Origin: Nitrospirota bacterium
GTDB taxonomy: Bacteria; Nitrospirota; Thermodesulfovibrionia; Thermodesulfovibrionales; Magnetobacteriaceae
Assembly: GCA_015233485.1 (NCBI GenBank)
Contig: JADFXO010000013.1
Location: 3,593-25,286 of the forward strand
Direction: 5' to 3'
DNA length: 21,694 nt
Shown: piece after piece, positions 1-8,177 of the stretch
How positions within the stretch are numbered: the stretch's first letter is position 1
Layout of the letters: every line of letters begins with the position of its first letter
Notes under the pieces: generated by a model
The model's database searches: none
Told to the model about the DNA's origin: nothing
The model's input: only the letters and a program-made list of their open reading frames with translations
Made by a program: the position numbers and the translations under genes

Positions 1-180
1 GATGTCTCATCAAATGACAACGATAACATTAAATTTCGGTTACTTCCTAAAAAGGATATGGATATTCTCTTTCCATATATTTTTTATGATGGTGACTTCA
101 TAAGGTCTATAATTGATTATATAGCTGGTATGACAGACTCTTCTGCTGAGGAGGAGTTTCGTAATTTATACATCGGTTAA
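1..180 (+). CDS. dGTPase/HD-family hydrolase, C-terminal fragment (partial)
   Basis: Frame 1 is open from the first base to a TAA at 178-180 and gives 59 residues, so the 5' part lies outside the window. The segment reading DYIAGMTD followed by a helical tail closely resembles the last helices of deoxyguanosinetriphosphate triphosphohydrolase-like HD proteins, where a similar (C)DYIAGMTD stretch is typical. The HD metal-binding residues would lie upstream and cannot be seen. The gene converges on the WD40 kinase gene with about 55 bp between stop codons, and I see no hairpin terminator in that gap. This tail is noticeably more AT-rich than the kinase gene. It could instead be another HD-domain phosphohydrolase; the call rests on one short motif. 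Confidence 0.5.
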   Translation, partial: DVSSNDNDNIKFRLLPKKDMDILFPYIFYDGDFIRSIIDYIAGMTDSSAEEEFRNLYIG

Positions 181-235
181 AATTCCATGGGTGCTGATAT
201 TTGAGGCGGAGCTGTTATTTGAGGAGGGTAAGCCG

Positions 236-3200
236 TCAGCGTGCAGGTCTGAATTCCTTCTCAAAGAGATGTCTTCTCTCTGACAGGATACCCTTCCAGT
301 TTGCCGCCATTTCATTGAGTTTATTCTTGATTCCGTCGGCTGACAGCCACCCGTAACCTCGTAAGGACAACTCTCTCAGCAGGCCGCTGAAATCTTCCTC
401 TGTCCACTGGGGTTTTTTCACCTGCGGGTATCTGCCCGCCGTTGCGAGGGACAGAAATATCTCTACAAACGGCCTTGCCCCCTCGTCCCACTCGGTGAGT
501 TTTTTTACAGTAACCTGCCAGTCCGCGTACCAAACCCCTGCCACGGCGTCGTCGCCGCCTGTTACAATGTAACGGCAGTCGGGGCTTATGGCGATTGCCG
601 TCAGCGCCCCCGTATGCCAGTGAACCGACTTGGATAACTCCCCTGAGAGTATGTCGTAAAACCGCAGGCTGCCATCTTCTCCGCCTATGGCTGCATACTT
701 GCCGTTAGGCATTATGGCAACTGATGCCGGCTTGCCCATGTGCCATCCAAACGTGCGAAAACTTTCGCCTGTCGGCACATCCCAAAGACGCGCCGCTTTA
801 TCAGCACCGGCAATCAGGGTATAGCGGCCGTTTGGCGTGATCGCAACACTCGTAACCCCGGATGCCGCAGAACCCTTAAACTTGTGAATCTGCTGCCCTG
901 TTGACAAATCCCAAAATTCCGCACTCGCTCCGCCGGTAAGGTAATACATCCCGTCGGGGCTGATTGCCAGACAGGCCGGTTTGCCGGATGTATATGGGTA
1001 CGTATTTATGCACTCGCCGGTAAATGAATCCCATAGTTTAATCGTGCCGTCGGCACTGCCGGACAGTATACGGCGGTTATCAGGGGCGGTTACGACCGCG
1101 GTAACTATGTCTTTGTGCGCCTCAATGACACGAACACATTCGCCACTTAAAACATCCCACTGCCGGATAGTGCCGTCAGCGCCCGCCGACACCACAGAGC
1201 GATTGTCCGTGGTCAGGCCCACAGACGTGACGGCGGCCGTATGCCCCAAAAAAACCCTGATACACTTGCCCGTATTTATATCCCAAAAACGCAGCGTCTT
1301 GTCGGCGCTTGCCGTTACGGCGTGCCCGTTGCCGGACAAAACCGCCACAGCGGTTATCTTACCGTGGTGGCCAACGAGATAGTTCACCCTCCATGCGTCC
1401 AATAGTTTACCCTTAGGAAATACGCTGTGCATCTTATCAAGAAGCCTAAGGGGTTGCTCTTCACGCTGGAAACCCTTCAGCGTGTGGGCCATGGATAAGG
1501 ATTCAATGGCTTTAACATACTGTTTATCCTTCATAAAGTCCACGCCCGCCTTCAGCAGCCCGTTATATTGTGCCACGCTTTCCTTCCAGTGAATGTCAAT
1601 TTCAGACTTCAGTTCATGGAGTTTGGCGGCAACGCCCTCATGGGCCAGCCAGCCATAGCCCCTTCGTTTTAGCTCTGCCATGAGTTTGGCCGTGTCCTCT
1701 TCTTTAAACATCGGGCTGCCCACGGTTGTCAGCGTGTCGTTTACTATCTTTCTATGTTTCGATAGAAATCTTTTTAAGTACGGCAGCGCCCCGTCAACCC
1801 AGTCTGTAAAATCCCTTATGGTAAAACTCCATTGGAGATACCACACAAAGGCCGTCTTGTCCTCACTTGCCGTTATCATCATACCTGCCGATGGTGAAAG
1901 AGATACGTTTAATACAGATGCCGTGTGTCCGCCAAAGGCCGCATGCCCGCCGGGTTGTGTCCTATCACAAAGAAGCGCTGACCCGTCAGTGCTCCCTGAA
2001 ATGAAAAACCGGCCGTCGGGACTTATCTGCAGCGATGTGATAGCGCCGCTGTGTCCTTCGAATATAGCGGTATTTTCCCCTGTTGTGCTATCCCATAGGC
2101 GGACTATCCTCTCAGCGCCTCCTGAAACAATAAACGTGCCGTCGGGGCTTATTGAAACGGCCGTTACCGTATCCGAATGGCCGGTGAGGATTTTTGTAAC
2201 AGCGCCCGACGCACAGTCCCACAGGCGGATGTTCCTGTCGGTGCTGCCCGAGGCGATAAAGGCAAGGTCTTCGTCTATTGCCGCGCATGTAACGCTGTTT
2301 GACGGGCATTTATATACCTTAACGCGCTCACCCGTTTCGGCGTCCCATAGAATCATCAGGCCGTCATTGCCGGCGGACAGAAAAAATCTGTCCCCACGGG
2401 CGCGGCAAAGTGAATTAATCTGTGCGGTATGACATTTAAATGCCCTCCTGACCTCACCTGTCTTTATATCCCAGAGACGAAGCGTACCATCTGCCGCGCC
2501 TGATATAACACGCCCGCCATCGCACATTAGCAGCGCCGTAACCGGACTGCCGCTCAGTGTCATTATACATTTGCCTGTGACTAGCTCCCATATTCGCATA
2601 CGGTTGTCCCTGCAGGCGGTAACAGCAAATCTTTCATCCTCTGTGAACGCGGCGGCCGCTATCCCACCGCCGTGTCCCCTTAGCACATAGAGCCTAAGGG
2701 ATGACGCAAGCCGTGTCCTTGGAAAGATCATCGACATCTCATCTGTGAGCCTGAGGGCCTCGGCCTCTTTATTATAACCGCTTATGGAGCGGGCCTTGTT
2801 TATCTGCGTGAGGGCGGCGGTATAACTTCCTATTGTCATCAGCTCCTTGCCCTGTGTTATCGCCTCGTTGAAGGATTCCTCAGCGTGCCGCTGTCTGATT
2901 ACCGCCGCTTGCTGAGCTTCATTTAATTTCGCTCGTACGCCTTCGGGCCTTAGCCATCCGAAGCCGCGCAGGGTGAGTTCTGAAAGAAGTGCGGCGGCAT
3001 CCCTCTCATCCCATACGGGGGTTGCCCGCCTCGTGAACGAATTCTTTATAAACGGCGTATGCATTGATATAAATAGTTCCATATACGCGGCGGCCCCGTC
3101 ATCCCAATCTGTATAATCCCTCGCCTCCAGCTCCCAATCAACATAGAAGGCGCTCAGCGTGTGGTCGGCGCTCCCTGACCAGGCATACCAGCCGTCAGGG

Positions 3201-6200
3201 CCAAAACACACAGAGCTGACACCGCCGCCATGCCCGGCAAATGTGCGGCTTACGCGGCCAGTCCCCGCATCCCATAGGCGTGTCGTGCCGTCGAGGCTGC
3301 CGGAGATTATGAATTTGCCGTCGGGGCTGAAGGAAGCATCTATAACTCCGCCCGTGTGGCCTTTGAAAGAACGGGAGAGTTTCCTCGTGCCGATGTCCCA
3401 TATATGAAAGGTATTGTCAAATTGCCCGGTTGCGGCTACGTATTTAAGGTCGGGGCTTATCGCCACAGAGGACACACTGTTGTTGTACGGCTTTATGAGC
3501 GTGACACAATCCTCTGTTTCTATGTCCCATATACGGAGGCTTCCATCTTCATATCCGGCTATGACACTGTGAAGGTCGGGCATGAGTACTGCACATGTGA
3601 CGCGGCTATTGCGCTCGAAAAAAACGCGCAGATCAATCCTGCTTTTTATGTCCATCAGGACAATAGACCCATCAAGGCTTCCTGATATGGCATATTTGCC
3701 GTCGCGACTTATAGCAACTGCCGTCACGGGTGCGCAATGGCCGCTAAAGACCCATCGGCATTCGCCTTTTTCCACATCCCACAGGCGTACAGCGGCGTCT
3801 TCGCCGCCGGAGAGTATGTACCCGCCACTAATGTCCACGGCATTGACCGCGCCCTTGTGTCCTTTAAAGATTTTAAGGCATTTCATTGAGGATGCATCCC
3901 ACAACGCTACCGTGCAGTCGGCGCTGCCCGTAATCACATACTTACCATCTTTGCTTGCGGCCACGGTGTTGACCGCGCCCTCGTGCGCTTGTACCCCCCC
4001 CGATTCCCACGCACCTTGTATTCTCTTTCGTGGAAACACGCGGGAGAGCCTCTCCATAAGTTTCAGCGCGTCTCGGTCCCTTTCGTAACCCTTAATTTGG
4101 CGGCCTTTTTTTATCAGCTCAGGGATACCACTGAGGCTGCCCTCGTTTATCAGCCTTTCGGCCTCGTCTAAAATCGTTTGAAAACCACCCTCGCGTTTCC
4201 CTGCCTCCTCACTGGATACTGGAACCGCTAAGGCATATGGGAGTATAAACCTGTTCAGACAATTTACCACCCGTACGCCATTCCATACAGAGTAGACTGC
4301 CGTCTTGCCATCCGTGCTCAGAGCCAGTGACGGCCCCTCGAATTTATTCAACACGTATTGCCTCTGGCCGCTGTCAATGTCCCAGCGGCAGAGTGTGTTA
4401 TCAGTACTGCCGGAGATAAAACTCCTGCCATTGGGCATAAAGGCCGCCGCGGTGACGGCGCTGCTGTGTCCTTTAAATGTCCGCAGGTGTTTGCCATCGG
4501 CAATATCCCAGAGGCGGATTGTCATGTCTTCGCTTGAGGTCAGGATATAGGACGAGTTGACGGCTTTTGCTATGTGATTAACTGCCCCGCCGTGCCCGGC
4601 CATCACCATCAGACACTTCCCCGTGGTAATGTTCCAGAGGCGAATCGTCTTGTCGTTACTTGCTGATAGGACATAAGGCCCGCGCTGCCCGGCTGCCAGT
4701 GAGGTTATCCTGCCGCTGTGGCCCTCAAGGGTACGAACGAGGCTTCCTGAACTCCAAATGTGAATCACCGCGTCGTTTCCGCCGCTTATTACATATCTGC
4801 CGTCGGCAGCCGCCATAACCGCGGTTACGCCGTCTTTGTGGGCGTCGAAAACTTTGATGTTCTTGCCCCGCTTAATATCCCAAAAACGCAGGGTTTTGTC
4901 AAGGCTTCCCGATATAACCGAGTTGCCGTCGGCACTGAAACACACGCACGTAACCCAGTCGTTGTGCCCGTCAAGGGCATGAAGGCATTCGCCCGTGTCC
5001 ATGTTCCAGAGGCGGACACTCCTGTCGTCCGTGCCGGCGGATACGGCGAGCTTGCCGTCTGCGGATAGAATTACCATGCTGACAAGGCCGCTATGGCCCT
5101 CAAATGTATTTATTACCTCGTGGCCGGGCAGATACCCCACCGCCGCCGCCAGTACCGAATTGGGCAGCGATGGGGTGTCAGTTTTCATTTTATCGTAAAA
5201 TGCCACAGAGTCGGCCGTCCTGCCCTGGCGCATGAGGGACACCGCGTGGGCGGCGATAATCTGTATATCCCTTGAGCCGCCTTCAATAATTAACCTTGAG
5301 TATTTCTCCGCGTCTTTCCATATGGCCATAGCGGCGGTGTCGTCTTTTTTTGAGGAGTGCCTGCCCTCTGCACAGAGCGCCATGATGAGGGACTTGGTCT
5401 CATCTGATGGGGCTGTGCCATCTTTAATAAACCCCCTCCACATGGCGTCAAGCGCCTTTCCATACTCGCCAAAGAACATATACATCCTGCCTATCAGATT
5501 GTAATCCCTGTGTTTGAGAGTTTGGTTTCTCATAATCTCCTCGAATCTGCGGAATATATCCCGCTGCCCAATGGCACACAGCTTCCATTCGTAAAGGGCA
5601 AGGTTGAACGTGGATTCGATATGATGGGGATCGACGCGCAGGGCCTCCTTCCACACACCCGCAACCTCGGACGAGCGCCCAAGGTCCAAAAAAGAAACGA
5701 CACGGTTATTGAGACTGTCGGCTGTCAGGCGCCCTGCCAGATATTCGCCGCGCGGGTAGTCTTTTCCTGTTATGTCTCTGTATATTTGTTTAAGTTCTGT
5801 GATTATCTCCCGCATATTGGCAGGACGCCCGGCCGGGTCCTGCGTGAAACACCGCCTAAGGAGCGCGGCAATCGGTGCTGGCATATGTACGGCGTTTACG
5901 TCTGCCGGCGGGTTCTTTAAATAATCGTCCAGCACGATGGCGGCTACGTTGCCGCTTAACCATGTCACTGAACCTATGAATATTTCTAAGATGGAAACCC
6001 CCCATGACCATATGTCCGTCTTCAGAGTGAGGGGACTGTGATTGGCCTGCTCACATGAGCAGTATGCCGGTGTCATGCCGCAGCTTGACAGGTGGCTCTG
6101 TCTGTGTTGCGGTTGCGGCGGCATGTCCTGCCCTGAGCCTGGAGAGGGGGACTCGGCAGCCGAAAGCGATTGCGCACGGGCAAGTCCGAAATCAGTGACC

Positions 6201-6664
6201 TTGGCAATTCCATCTGCTGTCATCATCACGTTTGCCGGCTTGACGTCCTGATGGATAAGCCCCTTTTCGTGGGCATAATCAAGCCCTGTTGCGAATTGTA
6301 TTGCCGTGTCGATGATAACATCTATAGACTTGAGCTTGCCCTGCTGTATCCAGTCGCGCAGGGAACCCCCTTCAAGGTACTCGGCAAACACACACGGAAC
6401 TCCGCTTATGCGGCGCACATAGTAACAGCTGACAATATTAGGATGAAGGCCCAGGTCCATCCACGTCTGCGCTTCCCGCTCAAAACTGCTTTTTTGTGTC
6501 TCAGTCCTGAAATACTCCGGTCGAGGGCATTTCACGGCCATGTCCGAGTTCCAACCCTTGTGAAATATGCGATAGACAAGCCCCATGCCTCCACTTGTGA
6601 AGACTTCCCGTACTTCGTAGAGGTCTAAGATTACGTCGCCAACCGCCCACGCGGCATTAGTCAT
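236..6664 (-). CDS. Giant Ser/Thr protein kinase with four WD40 propellers
   Basis: This 2142-residue protein starts at ATG 6664, with GGTGA six bases upstream. Residues ~13-297 are a Hanks-type kinase: glycine loop TSGGMGLVY (23-31), Lys45 in AVK, a helix-C Glu near 64, catalytic loop HQDVKPANV (138-146), DFG 158-160, and D217 of DIWSWG. The Arg of HRD is Gln, so this is a non-RD kinase, and the loop after DFG carries a Pro/Ser/Gln-rich insert (~165-195). Residues ~316-510 look like TPR-type helices. Then come 28 WD40 blades as four sets of seven: ~517-805, 890-1177, 1328-1612 and 1763-2050. A helical segment ending in VFP or IFP precedes propellers 2-4, and a module containing DWDDGA-like and GYGWL-like motifs follows each of propellers 2-4, including at the C terminus. 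No transmembrane helix is evident. It probably phosphorylates partners recruited by the propeller scaffold; substrates are unknown. Confidence 0.93.
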   Translation of the reverse strand: MTNAAWAVGDVILDLYEVREVFTSGGMGLVYRIFHKGWNSDMAVKCPRPEYFRTETQKSSFEREAQTWMDLGLHPNIVSCYYVRRISGVPCVFAEYLEGGSLRDWIQQGKLKSIDVIIDTAIQFATGLDYAHEKGLIHQDVKPANVMMTADGIAKVTDFGLARAQSLSAAESPSPGSGQDMPPQPQHRQSHLSSCGMTPAYCSCEQANHSPLTLKTDIWSWGVSILEIFIGSVTWLSGNVAAIVLDDYLKNPPADVNAVHMPAPIAALLRRCFTQDPAGRPANMREIITELKQIYRDITGKDYPRGEYLAGRLTADSLNNRVVSFLDLGRSSEVAGVWKEALRVDPHHIESTFNLALYEWKLCAIGQRDIFRRFEEIMRNQTLKHRDYNLIGRMYMFFGEYGKALDAMWRGFIKDGTAPSDETKSLIMALCAEGRHSSKKDDTAAMAIWKDAEKYSRLIIEGGSRDIQIIAAHAVSLMRQGRTADSVAFYDKMKTDTPSLPNSVLAAAVGYLPGHEVINTFEGHSGLVSMVILSADGKLAVSAGTDDRSVRLWNMDTGECLHALDGHNDWVTCVCFSADGNSVISGSLDKTLRFWDIKRGKNIKVFDAHKDGVTAVMAAADGRYVISGGNDAVIHIWSSGSLVRTLEGHSGRITSLAAGQRGPYVLSASNDKTIRLWNITTGKCLMVMAGHGGAVNHIAKAVNSSYILTSSEDMTIRLWDIADGKHLRTFKGHSSAVTAAAFMPNGRSFISGSTDNTLCRWDIDSGQRQYVLNKFEGPSLALSTDGKTAVYSVWNGVRVVNCLNRFILPYALAVPVSSEEAGKREGGFQTILDEAERLINEGSLSGIPELIKKGRQIKGYERDRDALKLMERLSRVFPRKRIQGAWESGGVQAHEGAVNTVAASKDGKYVITGSADCTVALWDASSMKCLKIFKGHKGAVNAVDISGGYILSGGEDAAVRLWDVEKGECRWVFSGHCAPVTAVAISRDGKYAISGSLDGSIVLMDIKSRIDLRVFFERNSRVTCAVLMPDLHSVIAGYEDGSLRIWDIETEDCVTLIKPYNNSVSSVAISPDLKYVAATGQFDNTFHIWDIGTRKLSRSFKGHTGGVIDASFSPDGKFIISGSLDGTTRLWDAGTGRVSRTFAGHGGGVSSVCFGPDGWYAWSGSADHTLSAFYVDWELEARDYTDWDDGAAAYMELFISMHTPFIKNSFTRRATPVWDERDAAALLSELTLRGFGWLRPEGVRAKLNEAQQAAVIRQRHAEESFNEAITQGKELMTIGSYTAALTQINKARSISGYNKEAEALRLTDEMSMIFPRTRLASSLRLYVLRGHGGGIAAAAFTEDERFAVTACRDNRMRIWELVTGKCIMTLSGSPVTALLMCDGGRVISGAADGTLRLWDIKTGEVRRAFKCHTAQINSLCRARGDRFFLSAGNDGLMILWDAETGERVKVYKCPSNSVTCAAIDEDLAFIASGSTDRNIRLWDCASGAVTKILTGHSDTVTAVSISPDGTFIVSGGAERIVRLWDSTTGENTAIFEGHSGAITSLQISPDGRFFISGSTDGSALLCDRTQPGGHAAFGGHTASVLNVSLSPSAGMMITASEDKTAFVWYLQWSFTIRDFTDWVDGALPYLKRFLSKHRKIVNDTLTTVGSPMFKEEDTAKLMAELKRRGYGWLAHEGVAAKLHELKSEIDIHWKESVAQYNGLLKAGVDFMKDKQYVKAIESLSMAHTLKGFQREEQPLRLLDKMHSVFPKGKLLDAWRVNYLVGHHGKITAVAVLSGNGHAVTASADKTLRFWDINTGKCIRVFLGHTAAVTSVGLTTDNRSVVSAGADGTIRQWDVLSGECVRVIEAHKDIVTAVVTAPDNRRILSGSADGTIKLWDSFTGECINTYPYTSGKPACLAISPDGMYYLTGGASAEFWDLSTGQQIHKFKGSAASGVTSVAITPNGRYTLIAGADKAARLWDVPTGESFRTFGWHMGKPASVAIMPNGKYAAIGGEDGSLRFYDILSGELSKSVHWHTGALTAIAISPDCRYIVTGGDDAVAGVWYADWQVTVKKLTEWDEGARPFVEIFLSLATAGRYPQVKKPQWTEEDFSGLLRELSLRGYGWLSADGIKNKLNEMAANWKGILSERRHLFEKEFRPAR

Positions 6665-6780
6665 GTATCATCACCATGAAATTATATCGGTTTCCCTCAT
6701 CAATAACTAAAATATCTTCACATATCCATCCCCTGACAGTCAATCATTGGCAATCGCTGCCTCAACCCATTGTCTTATAA

Positions 6781-6825
6781 CAAGTTGCAGCCAAACAAGT
6801 AACAGCCAAACGAGTGACAGCCATT
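6781..6825. repeat. 15-bp imperfect tandem repeat, three units
   Basis: Three consecutive 15-base units share the core AAGT..CAGCCAAA: CAAGTTGCAGCCAAA, CAAGTAACAGCCAAA and CGAGTGACAGCCATT. It lies in the 364-bp divergent gap between the WD40 kinase gene and the Rpn-family gene. The unit length is a multiple of three, but no convincing reading frame accompanies it. Apart from this repeat, the small palindromic repeat at 6837-6876 and a doubtful 27-codon ORF, I see nothing else clear in 6665-7028. Confidence 0.6.
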
Positions 6826-6836
6826 CTTATAATCGA

Positions 6837-6876
6837 ATCATCCTGAGCTTGTCGAAGGATTCCCGATTTGTGGGAA
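6837..6876. repeat. Short dispersed-type palindromic repeat
   Basis: The stretch holds two adjoining imperfect palindromes: ATCCTGAGCTTGTCGAAGGAT (ends ATCCT/AGGAT), then TTCCC-GATTTGT-GGGAA. The second has the same outer bases as the ATTCC...GGAAT palindromes found three more times in this window as paired elements. The CTGAGCTTGTCGAAGGA core resembles intergenic repeats common in environmental bacterial genomes, but no second copy of that core occurs here, so dispersal is inferred. Confidence 0.45.
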
Positions 6877-7028
6877 CTTGTGAAATAAATGGAGCATCCT
6901 CAGAGAGGTTAAAATGTGAAACATAAACTTACCACCAAGACGCTGATTATGTTAGAATACGTTATGGGTACTCTTTCACTGGCAGAGAGGCTTTGTTAAT
7001 TTCTGAAACCTTATAACAATGAGGGCAT

Positions 7029-7866
7029 ATGCATCAAAAGTATGATATAACGTTAAAAGACCTATTGAAGGATATTCCTAAAGTGTTCCTAAAACTGCTT
7101 ACCGGGTATGAAACCGGCAAATTTATTGACGTACAGTTTCCGGATATTCAATTAAGAGAAGCGGATTTGGTGCTTGAAGTAACTGATGGGAAGTTAAATC
7201 CATTTCGAAATCCAGTCAACAAATGAGAACAATATGATTGGACGGATGCTTCTATATTTGGGATTGATTTTTAATCAAAATAGAAAAATACCGATACAGA
7301 TAGTGCTTTATGTTGGCAATGAACCTATGAATATGGAAAATATTCTGGAGGGTGAAAGAGTAAAGTACGCATATAAATTAATGGATATAAGGGAAATAGA
7401 TTGCCGCCAACTGCTTGAAAGTGATTCCCCTGAAGATATTGTGCTGGCAATACTGTGTAAAACGGAGAATGTGGATGCTACCATAAGAAAAATCCTTGAT
7501 AAACTGTCTGTATTGCCACTGAAGGAGAGGGAGGGTTATATCAGAAAATTGTTATATCTTTCTGATTTGAGGAAGTTGTACCCAAAAGTTAAAATGGAGG
7601 TAAGTAAGATGCCCATAACTATTGATGTAAAAAATAGCGATATTTATCAGGAAGGATTGAGTGATGGTGAACAGAGAGGTAAAAGGGAAGGATTGCTTGA
7701 AGGGATAGAGGGGATGCTTGAACTCAAATATGCTTCAGCCGGACTTGAGTTGATGAATATGGTTAGAGCTATAGGTTCTATAGATAAATTGGAAGAGTTC
7801 AAGAATCTCATCAAGAAGGCCGGGTCAGTGGATGAGTTGATGGGGTTTTTGGGAAATAGCATATAA
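7029..7866 (+). pseudogene. Rpn-family PD-(D/E)XK nuclease/transposase-like gene, frameshifted
   Basis: Two overlapping-frame pieces form one gene. The first 56 codons end at LEVTDGKL, and a +1 shift within the AAA run at 7196-7198 joins directly to IHFEIQSTNENN and the frame that continues to TAA 7866. The repaired protein is about 278 residues, the usual size for the COG5464/Rpn family (recombination-promoting nuclease, often annotated as putative transposase). Its likely nuclease core is visible: READ with a metal-binding Asp just before the shift, and FEIQ giving E-x-Q just after it. The C-terminal region (EGLSDGEQRGKREGLLEGI and the helices after it) is also family-typical. The SD-like GAGGG sits only three bases before ATG 7029. 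As written, translation stops at 65 codons. A sequencing error in the A run, true decay, or less likely programmed frameshifting could explain the break. The gene is AT-richer than its neighbours, which suggests transfer. Confidence 0.8.
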
Positions 7867-7971
7867 AACTACGCACAGCGGGGGCATGACAGAAGCTGGA
7901 AGTCCATCTGCTTAGCATTCCTGTGGTTTGTAAATGCCCATTTATGTATTGTGTCCCCCGATAATTCTATG

Positions 7972-8001
7972 CCGGACAGTATTGTCGCTGTCCCGGTTTT
8001 T
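7972..8001 (+). terminator. Rho-independent terminator after the Rpn-family gene
   Basis: CCGGACAG (7972-7979) pairs with CTGT-C-CCGG (7988-7996), leaving an eight-base loop and one bulged C. A TTTTT run follows at 7997-8001. It lies about 105 bp beyond the Rpn stop codon and upstream of the second Rpn-like fragment. Confidence 0.6.
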
Positions 8002-8040
8002 CTATATGTTTTTAATTCCTCTAAATGTTAAAATATCGCC

Positions 8041-8130
8041 ATGTCTAAACGCTACGATAAAATTCTGAAAGAAATCCTGAAAGATGCCGTAGATACCCTG
8101 ATAACAAAAGTAATCGGGCTGAAAATTGTT
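8041..8130 (+). pseudogene. 5' stub of a second Rpn/COG5464-like gene
   Basis: An ATG at 8041 opens a frame reading MSKRYDKILKEILKDAVDTL and then ITKVIGLKIV, which looks like the conserved N terminus of Rpn/COG5464 or related DUF4351-type proteins; compare MHQKYDITLKDLLKDIPKVF in the gene just upstream. After about residue 30 the similarity is lost. The frame runs through a G5-TTA-C5 hairpin into antisense sequence of the REC-GAF gene, stopping at 8220. There is no Shine-Dalgarno sequence. I read it as a truncated remnant whose 3' part was lost at a junction near 8130; the exact breakpoint is uncertain. Confidence 0.6.
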
Positions 8131-8177
8131 AGTTTTGGGGGTTACCCCCCTTCGTCTTTAATTCTCGGGCCTTTATC

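Noticed and set aside
981..6628. Many long plus-strand open frames opposite the WD40 kinase gene
   Set aside because: They follow the repeat periodicity of the WD40 coding strand, show low-complexity Ser/Pro-rich translations and lack family motifs; they are antisense shadows.
6681..6686. TATAAT on the minus strand 17 bases before the WD40 kinase start
   Set aside because: The -10 box is perfect, but no -35 box at proper spacing or TGn extension is seen, and the leader would be only about ten bases, so it was not listed as a promoter.
6916..6999. A 27-codon ORF (GTG start, AGAGG upstream) between the tandem repeat and the Rpn gene
   Set aside because: It has a plausible ribosome-binding site, but it is very short, has no recognisable feature, and would be expected by chance in AT-rich intergenic DNA.
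8137..8150. GGGGG-TTA-CCCCC hairpin downstream of the REC-GAF stop codon
   Set aside because: The loop has three bases and there is no T-run on the minus strand after it, so it is not a convincing intrinsic terminator.
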